Shown: positions 45,783 to 60,769, counted from the stretch's first letter. The stretch is DNA of 64,000 nt from Paenibacillus sp. FSL K6-0276 (GCF_037977235.1 NZ_CP150276.1:2852001-2916000); one strand, 5' to 3'. The notes: generated from the sequence alone by a model not told the origin. A program made the numbers and translations.

Positions 45783-47404
45783 TGGTGAGAGACTACACCT
45801 GCTTCATTGTTGACGATGAAGATCTAATCATTCAGAGATTGGAATTGTTTTTTAACGAGCTCTCCCATAGGGATAGGCGATTTCATTTAGTGGGAAAAGC
45901 GAATAATGGGCTGAAGGGGATAGAGGAGATCGTAAAGCTTAAGCCGGATATCGTGATATCTGATATCGTTATGCCGCGAATGGATGGAATTTCCATGATT
46001 GAGCAGCTAAAGCCAAAGCTTCCCCATACCCAATACATTCTTTTGACCGCCTATTCATCTTTTGAATACGCCCAGAGAGCTATTCAAGCCAACGTATTGG
46101 AGTACATCGTTAAGGTTCCGCTTAGGGACGCGGATTTGGATCGAGCTTTAGATAAGGCAGCCGGGATTTTAAATGAGGTTAAGATAAAAGAAGCGGAATT
46201 TCAATCGTTAAACGTATCCGTGCTTGAAAATAAATATAGAGTCCGCAAGCAATTTTTTAACGAGCTTATCAGAGGCGAAATTCCTTCTCATCGGGCATCG
46301 GATTTTGCCAATCGCATGCAGTTCCATTTCTTTCAAGCCAACTATTGCTGCTTCATTGTTGAAATGAATATGTATGAAAGCTTCCGAAACGAATATTCAG
46401 CGTCTGATCAAAATATCTTGAAATATGCGATTACGAATATAATCGAAGAAACGGTGATGAATGGTGGCAGTGGTGTAGCTGCGGATCTATCCGATAATCG
46501 TTTTATTGGCTTTCTTTCCTGGGAAAATAATCGCAGTGATATGGAAACGGAATATGATTGCCAGACATTGGGGGGGCAGATCGTCTCCCATTTGCATCAA
46601 TATTTGAATCAAAGGGTATCCGTCGCTTTTGGAGGTCCGCACCGAGGCTGGGAATCCATCAAACAAGCTTACACGGAAGCTCAAAATGTGAGTGATGATT
46701 TCTATTATCATACAGAGAAAGTAGTCAAAACACCCATGCATCGGTTCCATTACCATAATGACAGAAAAGAAGAATTTCAGCAGAAATTGGCTGATTTTCT
46801 TGCTTGGGTGAAAAGAAAGGTTTCCAAGGAAGAGCTGGAGAAAGCATTTGCTGATCTGAACCAATTTGTTACGGACCATAAAATTCATAAGTCCATCATG
46901 GCGCCTATGCTACGAGACTTGTACAGAGACATTATTGTGAAGTTTAAATCGGGGAACAAGTTGACCACGGATGCATCAGAGTTTCCCATAAAATTTATGA
47001 CATTTCGGGAGCAGCTTGCCTATATTGGCGACTTCACATTCGAATATGTACACACTGGCCAACAATTACATCGCGTAGAAATCATGAGTGCTATGCGTTT
47101 TATAGAGAAACACCTGAAACAGCGATTAACACTGGAGGCTATTGCGGAGGAAGTGAATTTAGCTCCATCGTATTTTAGCAGCTTATTCAAAAAAACAATG
47201 AATGAGGGCGTTATCAGCTACATCAACCGTAAAAAAATTCAATTAGCTCTCGAGCTGTTAAATGTTCGGGATTATTCTTTATTGGAATTGTGCGAGGAAG
47301 TAGGAATTGTGAATGAAGGTTATTTTTGCAAATTATTTAAAGAATATACGGGTGATACTCCTAAGCAATATCGGATCAAAATGACACGGTATGAATCCAA
47401 ATAA
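45779..47404 (+). CDS. YesN-type AraC response regulator
   Basis: 541 residues. The receiver domain (1-125) has FIVDDED, phospho-accepting Asp in VISDIVMPRMDG and the switch Thr in LLTAYSSFEYA. The lysine region reads VKVPLRDAD. A long linker leads to a C-terminal AraC DNA-binding domain (about 435-540) with EAIAEEVNLAPSYFSSLFKK and EEVGIVNEGYFCKLFKEY. It is partner of the kinase upstream and the natural candidate to bind the repeated motif in front of the importer and the secreted protein. Confidence 0.88.
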   Translation: MMVRDYTCFIVDDEDLIIQRLELFFNELSHRDRRFHLVGKANNGLKGIEEIVKLKPDIVISDIVMPRMDGISMIEQLKPKLPHTQYILLTAYSSFEYAQRAIQANVLEYIVKVPLRDADLDRALDKAAGILNEVKIKEAEFQSLNVSVLENKYRVRKQFFNELIRGEIPSHRASDFANRMQFHFFQANYCCFIVEMNMYESFRNEYSASDQNILKYAITNIIEETVMNGGSGVAADLSDNRFIGFLSWENNRSDMETEYDCQTLGGQIVSHLHQYLNQRVSVAFGGPHRGWESIKQAYTEAQNVSDDFYYHTEKVVKTPMHRFHYHNDRKEEFQQKLADFLAWVKRKVSKEELEKAFADLNQFVTDHKIHKSIMAPMLRDLYRDIIVKFKSGNKLTTDASEFPIKFMTFREQLAYIGDFTFEYVHTGQQLHRVEIMSAMRFIEKHLKQRLTLEAIAEEVNLAPSYFSSLFKKTMNEGVISYINRKKIQLALELLNVRDYSLLELCEEVGIVNEGYFCKLFKEYTGDTPKQYRIKMTRYESK

Positions 47405-47503
47405 GGTTGCAAAAAATGTATAAATTTCTCGCGAAATCATGTAAAAAAAAGGGCATCAAAAGGATTACCATGATAGAAGGATCTAATCATGGAGGTTATC
47501 AAA

Positions 47504-49720
47504 ATGGAGCTTATTAAAGCAGATGTAACCGTCGTAGGCGGAGGTATTGCTGGAATATGCGCTGCCATTTCTGCCGCACGCCAAGGGCTGCAGGTTTCAC
47601 TTATTAATGATCGACCGGTTCTTGGAGGAAATGCGAGCAGCGAGGTCAGGGTTCATATCAACGGGTCGGCATATCTCGGAAACAGTCCATCCTATTATGC
47701 ACGCGAGGGCGGGTTGGTGGAAGAACTCAAGTTGAAGATTTTTCACTATAATCCGTTATACAACAAGAAGCTTATGCTTTCGCTTTCGGATACGGTCTTG
47801 TTGGATATGGTTTATGATGAGGCTAACATTTCTCTATTTCTGAATACATGCGTGCATGAAACGGGTATGGAGAACGGCAGAATTAAATGGGTGGAGGGCC
47901 TTCAATTGGCTTCCGAAAGAAAATTTCGTTTTGAAAGCCGAACCTATATCGATTGCTCCGGAGATGGAATTGTCGGATATCAGGCAGGTGCTCTCTTCCG
48001 ATGGGGGAGAGAGGCGAAGCATGAATACAAGGAAGAATTAGCTCCTGAAGTGGCGGACCATTACACCATGGGCGATACGATCCTGTTTCAAGCCCGTGAC
48101 GTAGGATATTCCGTTCCATACAAAAGACCTGGCTTTGCATATGATATTACGAAGTTGGCTTTTTTCGATAGTATCAGAAAAGGCTTAAACCATCGGGCTT
48201 TTCCAAGAAAAATCAACGGGCTTGGCGGATTATGGTGGCTGGAATACGGCGGACATATGGATATTATCAAGAATAATGAAGACATCGCATTGGAGCTGCG
48301 GAAATTGGTGTACGGGATTTGGGATTATATCAAAAATAGCGGCGAATTTGATGATGTGGACAATCTCATCTTGGATTATGTATGCCCGATTCCGGGAAAG
48401 CGGGAGTCGAGGCGGTTTATTGGGGATCACATGTTGTCTCAGAACGATCTTACAGCAAAGCCGCATTTCGAAGATGCTGTATCCGTCGGTGGATGGTATA
48501 TGGATTTACATGCTAATAAGGGCATCTACGATGAGGGGCCGGCTACAGCTTGGAATTTCGTGCCTGGATTGTACAACATCCCTTTCCGCAGTTTATATTC
48601 ACGAAATATTCCTAATCTCATGTTCGCTGGTCGCAATATAAGTGCTACCCATGTGGCTTTCGGATCTACAAGGGTAATGGCAACCTGCGGTTGTATGGGG
48701 CAGGCGGTTGGAACGGCTGCTTCGTTATGCTTGAAATATGAGATAGACCCCGCGGCCATAGTCGAATCTCATATAGGGGAGCTGCAGGCGCTGCTGCTTC
48801 GAGACGGACAAACGATTGTAGGGCTTCAAGAGAAATTGGATCCTTACTTCGCTGACGGATTAACTATTCGTGCTTCGTCTCAGCGCAGCTATGACAATCT
48901 TCATCCATCCGAAGATATTTCCTTGGAGAAAGGGTTATGTATGGTTTTGCCGATTCAGACAGCCGTGGCTGAAAGCGTACGAATCAAAATTAAAAATAGG
49001 TCCGAGCATTCGGAAACACTGCATGTGAAGCTGTTTGGCGGGGAACGGAAGGAAAACTACATTCCCACCAGCGAGTTGAAAGACTACCGGTTGGTTATTG
49101 CGGCCGGTCATGACGACTGGATTACGCTAGACTTGGGCTGCAAGAAACCGGCTGACGACAAAATCTACATCGTATTGGAAGGTACGATGAGCCTTGCCTT
49201 ATACGGCAATGAAGAGAAAATGACAGGAGCGGTCAGCTTCCATTATAGGCCGCAAGAGTCGTCCAGGCTGAAGAAATTTAATAAGAGCATTTGCTTCAAG
49301 GATCTGTTACCATCTCAGAATATGTATAGTCCTGAAAATGTCGTCAACGGCTACTCCAGACCTTATGGTCTGCCGAACGGCTGGATTTCTGAACGTACGG
49401 AAGGACAGGAATGGTTGGAATTCTGTTTTGCCAGCCCCAAAAATCTGGACGAAATCCATCTTGTTTTCAATTCGCAGCTGGATTTGGAGCATTTCGACGA
49501 TCCGATCGAGTCCCTTATCCAAGATTATGCTATAACCTTAACCTTAGTAGACGGAACCGAGAGGAAAATCATAACTTGTGGGAATTATCTCACGTTGAAT
49601 AAACATAAGGTGGATGCGAAAGATGTAACCCGAATCCGCTTCGATTTCTGCGCAACTTATGGTTCGCCTTATTTTGAAGTGTTTGCTGTAAAATTGTTTG
49701 CTTCTAAAATCGATAAATGA
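47504..49720 (+). CDS. FAD-dependent oxidoreductase (FAD_oxidored family)
   Basis: 738 residues from ATG 47504, with GGAGGT at good spacing; an upstream ATG at 47489 overlaps that site. The N-terminus has the FAD dinucleotide motif VTVVGGGIAGICAAISAARQ, and IDCSGDGIVGYQAGA and PNLMFAGRNISATHVAFGS complete the PF12831-type flavoprotein domain (to about residue 430). The C-terminal 300 residues look beta-rich and may bind carbohydrate. Such proteins are common in carbohydrate loci; their reaction is mostly unknown. It precedes an SGNH hydrolase, whose start lies inside or just after its stop. Confidence 0.8.
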   Translation: MELIKADVTVVGGGIAGICAAISAARQGLQVSLINDRPVLGGNASSEVRVHINGSAYLGNSPSYYAREGGLVEELKLKIFHYNPLYNKKLMLSLSDTVLLDMVYDEANISLFLNTCVHETGMENGRIKWVEGLQLASERKFRFESRTYIDCSGDGIVGYQAGALFRWGREAKHEYKEELAPEVADHYTMGDTILFQARDVGYSVPYKRPGFAYDITKLAFFDSIRKGLNHRAFPRKINGLGGLWWLEYGGHMDIIKNNEDIALELRKLVYGIWDYIKNSGEFDDVDNLILDYVCPIPGKRESRRFIGDHMLSQNDLTAKPHFEDAVSVGGWYMDLHANKGIYDEGPATAWNFVPGLYNIPFRSLYSRNIPNLMFAGRNISATHVAFGSTRVMATCGCMGQAVGTAASLCLKYEIDPAAIVESHIGELQALLLRDGQTIVGLQEKLDPYFADGLTIRASSQRSYDNLHPSEDISLEKGLCMVLPIQTAVAESVRIKIKNRSEHSETLHVKLFGGERKENYIPTSELKDYRLVIAAGHDDWITLDLGCKKPADDKIYIVLEGTMSLALYGNEEKMTGAVSFHYRPQESSRLKKFNKSICFKDLLPSQNMYSPENVVNGYSRPYGLPNGWISERTEGQEWLEFCFASPKNLDEIHLVFNSQLDLEHFDDPIESLIQDYAITLTLVDGTERKIITCGNYLTLNKHKVDAKDVTRIRFDFCATYGSPYFEVFAVKLFASKIDK

Positions 49721-49737
49721 GGTCAGGTGAAGTCGCG

Positions 49738-50946
49738 ATGAAGGAATTATTCCCTCGAAGAGGGCTACCTAATGTAATTCATAAGTTGGAAAATGGGGAT
49801 ACCGTAACAATCGTCTATTTCGGTGGTAGCAATACTCGTTCTGAAGGATACAGGGTCATGACGGCGGATTGGCTTCGTGAGCAATATCCTAAGGCGGATA
49901 TTCGCTCTGTGAATGCAGGCATTAATGGGACAGGATCGGATTTGGGCTGTGCCCGTTTGGAGACAGATGTACTGCGTCATCAACCTGATCTAGTATTTGT
50001 TGAATTTGTCGGCAACGATGGCGGAGATCCCGAATCCAAGGCGCGGATCGAAGGAATTGTCCGTCAGATCCGCAAGCGGAGCCGGTTTACCGATATCCTG
50101 TTCGTTTACACGCTGAAGGAGCGGGATGTGGCCGGATTTCAGTCTGGGGAATACCAGAAGGGGGCTCTAATGCAAGAGGAAGTGGCTGACTATTATGGTA
50201 TTCCTACGATTCATCTGGGCGTAGCGGTCAGTCACTTGGTGTCGGAGGGAAAACTCGTTTTCACCTCAAGGGAAGACGTATCCATTCCCGGAGCTGTTAT
50301 TTTTACGCATGATTCGATCCATCCGACCATTCCCGAAGGACACCAGATTTACACGGATACGATCACCCGGTCATTTGAAAAAATTAGCGAACTTCGAGAT
50401 CATCTGGGAAGGTTGGAACATCACTTGCCTCAGAATCCGTTAGTCGCGGCTAATCCTTGGGAGTATGCGACCATGCTGTCACTGGATAGTCTTACTGATT
50501 TTTCTGCAGGATGGTCTTACATGACTCCCGATGATTTTGCTTTAGTGCGCGAGTACAATTGGTTGTTCCCCGGCCTATGGCGAGCAGTCGATCCTGGAGA
50601 GACTATCACGGTGCAGTTCGAGGGAACCCATATCGGGTTATTCGATATCGGGGGTCCTGATTCTGGCAGTTTGAAGGTGTCGGTGGATAGTGAGGAACCC
50701 TTTATTGTCGATCGATTCACACTACACAACGATCATAATCGTAATCAATATGTATTCTTGCCGGAGCTCCCGAATGGGAAACATACGGTTCGCTTCGAAA
50801 TCGATACCGAGAAGACAGACAAAGCGGCCGTGTTTGAGGCATGCGGCAATGAACGAAGTAGAGAGCATGTTCGGCAGCATCCAGATTGGTATGATCAAAC
50901 GGTGATCCAGCTTGGGAAGTTGTTATTGGTGCAGCCGCCATTATAA
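49738..50946 (+). CDS. SGNH/GDSL-type hydrolase
   Basis: 402 residues from ATG 49738 (AGGTGAAG upstream); an in-frame ATG at 49717 would overlap the previous stop. Block I is VYFGGSNTRSEG with the nucleophile Ser, block III FVEFVGNDGG with the Asn, and block V HDSIHPTIPEGH with Asp and His. These make an SGNH esterase, likely to remove acetyl groups from a polysaccharide. The C-terminal 150 residues look like a beta-sandwich. There is no signal peptide, so it probably acts on imported oligosaccharides. Confidence 0.78.
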   Translation: MKELFPRRGLPNVIHKLENGDTVTIVYFGGSNTRSEGYRVMTADWLREQYPKADIRSVNAGINGTGSDLGCARLETDVLRHQPDLVFVEFVGNDGGDPESKARIEGIVRQIRKRSRFTDILFVYTLKERDVAGFQSGEYQKGALMQEEVADYYGIPTIHLGVAVSHLVSEGKLVFTSREDVSIPGAVIFTHDSIHPTIPEGHQIYTDTITRSFEKISELRDHLGRLEHHLPQNPLVAANPWEYATMLSLDSLTDFSAGWSYMTPDDFALVREYNWLFPGLWRAVDPGETITVQFEGTHIGLFDIGGPDSGSLKVSVDSEEPFIVDRFTLHNDHNRNQYVFLPELPNGKHTVRFEIDTEKTDKAAVFEACGNERSREHVRQHPDWYDQTVIQLGKLLLVQPPL

Positions 50947-50973
50947 TTGATCATTAGGCATTGTCTAAGTGGA

Positions 50974-51031
50974 AGACCTACATCATAAATGGCTGCAGTT
51001 GAGCCGTCATTTATGATGTAGGTCTCTTTTT
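50974..51031 (+). terminator. Long-stem rho-independent terminator
   Basis: A perfect 18-bp stem (50974-50991 with 51008-51025) is followed by TTTTTT. It ends the oxidoreductase/SGNH unit and lies directly upstream of the next promoter. Confidence 0.8.
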
Positions 51032-51032
51032 T

Positions 51033-51097
51033 ACTTAAAATCTTATAAGAAATTCTTAAAATTAAAGAAATTTCACAGTTATGTGACATGCTATGAT
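51033..51097 (+). promoter_or_regulatory. Promoter of the secreted protein, shared motif
   Basis: ACTTAAAATCTTATAAGAAA continues TTCTTAAAATTAAAGAAATTT, then an extended -10 TGCTATGAT (51089-51097). It matches 40377-40440 in order and spacing to within one base, whereas the flanking DNA is unrelated. Confidence 0.65.
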
Positions 51098-51183
51098 AAA
51101 AACGACGACGGAGCGAAATTAGCCAGAAGGATAAAGGCTGATTGCTTCTTTACGACTTCGAACAAAGGAGGCTTTTATTATTT

Positions 51184-51197
51184 TGAAAGCGTTATCA
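51184..51197 (+). promoter_or_regulatory. Candidate cre site (CcpA)
   Basis: TGAAAGCGTTATCA fits the Bacillus cre consensus TGWAARCGYTWNCW at every position. It lies downstream of the promoter and 24 bp before the start codon, a position suited to roadblock repression on preferred sugars. Confidence 0.5.
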
Positions 51198-51220
51198 ACT
51201 TAAGGGAGGCTGTGATTTGT

Positions 51221-56827
<5,607 letters not shown>

Positions 56828-56834
56828 ACCTATG

Positions 56835-56871
56835 AGCTGAGTGGATGAGAACGATCCATTCGGCTTTTTTA
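56835..56871 (+). terminator. Rho-independent terminator
   Basis: AGCTGAGTGGAT pairs with ATCCATTCGGCT (G-T pairs), 7-base loop, six T. Confidence 0.7.
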
Positions 56872-56929
56872 TTTCTTGGAATTTAGTATTCGTGTTATTT
56901 TGAACGTGTGATATGCCAGTTACGTACCG

Positions 56930-57214
56930 AGGCGCTCGTTCGGACAAGAGTATAGGGCCGGTTTCATAAAAACGAATCTTTTTCGATTGATTACCCGGAA
57001 TCTGACAAAATTAGAGACAAAATATAATGTCAAATACAGCTTCCTGTTCATGAAGCCAAGCGGCAGACAATTGGAGATAATTTCGGAGCTTATTGAATCA
57101 GGAAAAATAAAGCCTGTTATTGATCAAATTTTTCCTTTTGTAGAAGCTCAAAAGGCGATGGAGTATTCCGAATCAGGCAGGGCAAAAGGAAAGATTATAT
57201 TAAATATAAAGTGA
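56930..57214 (+). pseudogene. C-terminal remnant of a zinc-type alcohol dehydrogenase/quinone reductase
   Basis: NVKYSFLFMKPSGRQLEIIS, then LIESGKIKPVIDQIFPFVEA and KAMEYSESGRAKGKIILNIK form the characteristic last 65 residues of the medium-chain dehydrogenase/reductase family. The catalytic and nucleotide-binding parts are absent. The upstream part of the frame does not resemble the family. Confidence 0.7.
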
Positions 57215-57256
57215 TACAATAGAAAGCTTTGATAACGTGAAGAATTACTGTCTATG

Positions 57257-57275
57257 AACGCCGCAAGGCGTTTTT
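57257..57275 (+). terminator. Rho-independent terminator
   Basis: AACGCC / GGCGTT stem with GCAA tetraloop, then five T. Confidence 0.65.
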
Positions 57276-57356
57276 CTTGGTTCTGTTTGTCTTTGAAATC
57301 CGTTATGATACTATAAGCTTAATGTGCCGAAAACCGAATAAGAGAGGAATTCATTC

Positions 57357-58517
57357 ATGACCAACAAACTATACTACAATTCTACATACCTGACCGATTG
57401 GCAGACCCGTATTACTGAAACGATAGAACGAGAAGAGGGGCTCTATGTTATTTTGGAGGAGACAGCTTTTTATCCGCATGGAGGAGGACAACCCTGTGAT
57501 CTAGGATCTATTCAGGGAATTCCTGTACTTGATGTAATCAATGAGGCGGAACTTGTGCTCCATAAGCTGGAACGCTTCCCTGATGAGGAAGTGTTAACTT
57601 GCCAGATTGATTGGAATAGAAGATTTGATCATATGCAGCAGCATAGTGGACAACATTTGCTCTCAGCGATATGTCTCGATTTGTTTCAGTTTATGACCCA
57701 AAGCTTTCATTTGGGCGAAGATTATTGCACCATCGACATAGAAACGCCAGAACTGACGCCAAAGCAACTTCATTCTATAGAGTGGGAGGTTAACGGGCAA
57801 ATTTATCGGAACCACAGCATCCTTAGCTATTTTGTAACGGGGGAAGAGGCCTCAAAGCTCAAACTGGTTAAACAGCCAAAAGTGACGGAGAACATCCGGA
57901 TTGTAGAAATCAAAGATGTTGAATATAACGCTTGCGGAGGTACACATGTATCTTCAACAGGTGAAATTGGTATGATTAAGCTACTGAAAGCGGAGAAACA
58001 AAAAGGGAATACGCGAATTTATTTTAAATGTGGATACCGTGCCTTGGAGGAGTTTAATAGCAGTCTGCAAATCCTTGGAACACTATCTTCTAAGTTCAAC
58101 ACCGGTAAAGATGAAATCATCGATCGGATAGAGAAGTGGGAGAATGAACAAAAACAGCTTCAAGCTGAACTAGCGTTACTTAAAGAGAAGAATGATGATT
58201 ATGTAGTGCAGGAGATTTTAGCCCAACAAGAAGGAAAGTTGATCGCACAAGTGTTTGAGGATAAATCGCTAAAAGATTTACAAAGCCTAGCCAACAAACT
58301 AACCGCACAAAGCTCTGTTCCCGTGTTATTAGCTACCTCTTTAGAGAATAAAGTTGTTTTCGCTCAGAATGGTAATTCGGAGATCTCCTGCGGAGCGTTC
58401 TTCAAAGCTCATCTTGGTAGCTACAATGGTAAAGGTGGGGGCAGCGATAAACTGGCGCAAGCAGGATTCACAACTTGGGAGGATACTTTTGCATTTTATG
58501 AGTTTGCTAGAAAATAG
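57357..58517 (+). CDS. AlaX-type alanyl-tRNA editing protein
   Basis: 386 residues behind AGAGAGG. This is the free-standing editing part of AlaRS. The zinc motif HMQQHSGQHLLSA (HxxxH) lies at about residues 90-102 and the second half of the site, CGGTHVSSTGEIG, near 195-207. A coiled-coil stretch (about 240-285) and a DHHA1 domain follow (CGAFFKAHLGSYNGKGGGSD). It deacylates Ser- or Gly-mischarged tRNA-Ala in the cytoplasm. The length fits the AlaX-L form. It is monocistronic, with its own terminator. Confidence 0.87.
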   Translation: MTNKLYYNSTYLTDWQTRITETIEREEGLYVILEETAFYPHGGGQPCDLGSIQGIPVLDVINEAELVLHKLERFPDEEVLTCQIDWNRRFDHMQQHSGQHLLSAICLDLFQFMTQSFHLGEDYCTIDIETPELTPKQLHSIEWEVNGQIYRNHSILSYFVTGEEASKLKLVKQPKVTENIRIVEIKDVEYNACGGTHVSSTGEIGMIKLLKAEKQKGNTRIYFKCGYRALEEFNSSLQILGTLSSKFNTGKDEIIDRIEKWENEQKQLQAELALLKEKNDDYVVQEILAQQEGKLIAQVFEDKSLKDLQSLANKLTAQSSVPVLLATSLENKVVFAQNGNSEISCGAFFKAHLGSYNGKGGGSDKLAQAGFTTWEDTFAFYEFARK

Positions 58518-58541
58518 ATAATTATATTATGCACATCTAAA

Positions 58542-58578
58542 AACCTGACTACGGCTAAGCGTCGAGGTCAGGTTTTTT
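58542..58578 (+). terminator. Rho-independent terminator
   Basis: AACCTGAC / GTCAGGTT stem with a 17-base loop, six T. Confidence 0.7.
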
Positions 58579-58662
58579 GTGTGCTTCAAGAGCAGATAAG
58601 AAACTTTTTCCATAAAATACCGTCTAATTACATATCACTAATGTCGAAGGAGACTAATAGAA

Positions 58663-59802
58663 ATGAAGAAGTGGAAGATAACGCTTGGTATCTTAGCTGC
58701 TCTGACTTTAAGTACTGGATATGGATCGGTATCTGCACAAGAAAATAGCCAAATTCAATTCAACTATAAAGACACTGGAATAAGCAGCAAACAGGTCATC
58801 GCGGAGAATACTACTTTTGTACCCCTAAAATCACTCACAGATGCCATGGGTTATACGTTATCTTGGGATCAACAATCCAAAAAGGCCAAATTGGTTCGTC
58901 CAGAACGTGAAGTAGCTATTATCGTGGGTTCTAAGAATTCAAAGGTTAATGGCTCAATAATTGGGCTATCCAAACAGCCACGTATTATCAAAGGCTCCGT
59001 ATACGTGCCGCTGGTCTCAGCGGTGAATGTGCTTGGCGGCAAAATAGGGGTGGATAAGGAAGGTAATATTCAAATTGCTGATAAACCAAGATTTGTCACT
59101 GCAACTGCACAAGGTCGAACCTATTGGGTATCTCAATTAAATGGTGATCTATACTACCGTGATTCGGTCGCTGGACAGCCAGTAAGGATAGGTCAACTAC
59201 CTCTCACAGGATCCGCTTATAATCATGGATTTGAGATTAAGAGTTTCGATAATGGCAAGGACATGCTCCAGTTAATAGACAATCACTATGCCATGTTCAC
59301 CGATTTCAGCAACAGCTATCAGGTATTGGTTAAAGCGGGCACTATTCTCAAGCAAATGGACTATCATTTCGTAACCGCAGCTTACCCACACGCATCACAG
59401 GTACAATCCACTCAGTTGTTCATGACCGACGGGAAGAATGTTCAGTATATTTCTAAGGACGGCCGATTGGGCAAGTTACTCGAGTTGGAGAAGCTTACAG
59501 GAACATCAGGAGATTTCACTGTGGAGTATGCGGTCGCAGATGTGACGCTTGTACGATCATTGATTACGACACAGCTATTTGCGATTAATAGCAGCACTGA
59601 CGAAGTTACAAATCTCAGTGAACATCTGATCAGTACTGAGGACCGGAAGGATTGGGATAAAGTTACTGATAGCAGAGATCCATATGTTTTATCTAAAATG
59701 TTGGTATTAAAGAACCGTGATGGCAATGTACTGACCTTTAACTACACCCCCTTGATCGATGGATATGCAAAAAAAGTAACCTATACACTTGTCACGAAAT
59801 AA
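58663..59802 (+). CDS. Secreted copper-amine-oxidase-like stalk protein, second
   Basis: 379 residues behind AAGGAG. Signal peptide MKKWK plus hydrophobic stretch, cleavage near VSAQE. Residues about 35-145 are the copper amine oxidase N-terminal-like domain (TTFVPLKSLTDAMGYTLSWD, SVYVPLVSAVNVLGGKIGV). The C-terminal 230 residues repeat short beta segments (WVSQLNGDLYYRDSVAGQPV) suggestive of a propeller-like fold, but no catalytic residues are recognised. It shares only the stalk domain with the protein at 4062. Exported; function unknown. Confidence 0.8.
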   Translation: MKKWKITLGILAALTLSTGYGSVSAQENSQIQFNYKDTGISSKQVIAENTTFVPLKSLTDAMGYTLSWDQQSKKAKLVRPEREVAIIVGSKNSKVNGSIIGLSKQPRIIKGSVYVPLVSAVNVLGGKIGVDKEGNIQIADKPRFVTATAQGRTYWVSQLNGDLYYRDSVAGQPVRIGQLPLTGSAYNHGFEIKSFDNGKDMLQLIDNHYAMFTDFSNSYQVLVKAGTILKQMDYHFVTAAYPHASQVQSTQLFMTDGKNVQYISKDGRLGKLLELEKLTGTSGDFTVEYAVADVTLVRSLITTQLFAINSSTDEVTNLSEHLISTEDRKDWDKVTDSRDPYVLSKMLVLKNRDGNVLTFNYTPLIDGYAKKVTYTLVTK

Positions 59803-59817
59803 GCATATTATCATAAA

Positions 59818-59854
59818 AGAGGTACATCCAGTCACTTTGGATGTGCCTCTTTTT
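59818..59854. terminator. Bidirectional terminator between convergent genes
   Basis: AGAGGTACATCC / GGATGTGCCTCT stem (one G-T pair), T run on one side and A-rich sequence on the other. It serves both the stalk protein and the MerR-type gene. Confidence 0.7.
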
Positions 59855-60558
59855 CACATTAGTTCTAAGACCTTGCATAATTCCACTAATTGATGAATAC
59901 CACGAAACTGCGCTCGATTACGCTCATGAATGCTACGGATAGCCCGTTCCGTCACTTTTTTTGCTTGCTCAAGACTTTGATGTTCCACTGCTTGTACAAT
60001 ATCTTTCATGCTTTTTAAAAAGTAGACGGTGCTTCGTAAGGTGCGAATAAGTAGGATCTTTCGAATATGTGTTGGTGTAAACCACCGATAACCATTGTCT
60101 GGATCACGCTCCGTGTGAAGGAGTCCTTCTTTTTCCCAATGCCGAATAGCAGATGTTGTGACACCTGTGAGTGCAGCGACTTCGCCAATCGTCATCCGAT
60201 GGTTAAGCTTTTTACTTGTAATAGGTGGCAGATGGAGATCTTGCAATAGTTCAAGTGTCTGGTCGGCAGCTACTTTTTCTTTATGAAGGTTCGCCTGTTC
60301 CTTGTTAACAAGCCAAAAGGCTCCGTCCATCTCTGATTTTTGAATATATCTAAGAACCTCACAGGTAATTTCCACCCCAAAGCCGGGGAACATAGCACGT
60401 AGACAGCGAAAATAGGCTAGATGTATATCCGTATAAAGCCGATATCCATTAGCAGCACGCGAAGGCGTTGGCACCACTCCCCAAGACTCATAATGACGTA
60501 GTGCGCTTGAGCTAATATTAAGTTCTCTTGCAATATCAATGGGTTTGTAGTATTTCAT
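59854..60558 (-). CDS. MerR-family regulator with two DNA-binding domains
   Basis: 234 residues. Two MerR helix-turn-helix units lie in one chain. The first is at about 1-60 (IARELNISSSALRHYESWG, then NGYRLYTDIHL); the second at about 120-180 (IGEVAALTGVTTSAIRHWEK, then NGYRWFTPTHI). MerR proteins normally have one HTH and act as dimers, so the tandem layout is unusual. No cysteine-based metal site or effector domain is obvious. It is divergent from a GNAT gene. Confidence 0.82.
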   Translation of the reverse strand: MKYYKPIDIARELNISSSALRHYESWGVVPTPSRAANGYRLYTDIHLAYFRCLRAMFPGFGVEITCEVLRYIQKSEMDGAFWLVNKEQANLHKEKVAADQTLELLQDLHLPPITSKKLNHRMTIGEVAALTGVTTSAIRHWEKEGLLHTERDPDNGYRWFTPTHIRKILLIRTLRSTVYFLKSMKDIVQAVEHQSLEQAKKVTERAIRSIHERNRAQFRGIHQLVELCKVLELM

Positions 60559-60636
60559 CTCTTGCTTCTCTCCGATTTATCCATTTTGAGTTCTCACTAT
60601 ACCTTAAGAGTTATGACTACGCAAATGTTATCACAG

Positions 60637-60661
60637 AACCTTAAAGTTGCAAGACAAGGTT
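60637..60661. promoter_or_regulatory. Candidate MerR-type operator
   Basis: AACCTT and AAGGTT form an inverted repeat with a 13-base centre in the divergent region between the MerR-type gene and the GNAT. MerR regulators bind such palindromes between -35 and -10. No -35/-10 pair was fixed with confidence. Confidence 0.4.
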
Positions 60662-60769
60662 TTAAGATTGAAATATGTATAAGTGCAAGCTGAAAATACC
60701 AGAACCTTCTCACTTGCATCAATGTTGTAAAGTAGTAGATGAAGGTCTTATTTTGCGAAGGAGGATTAC

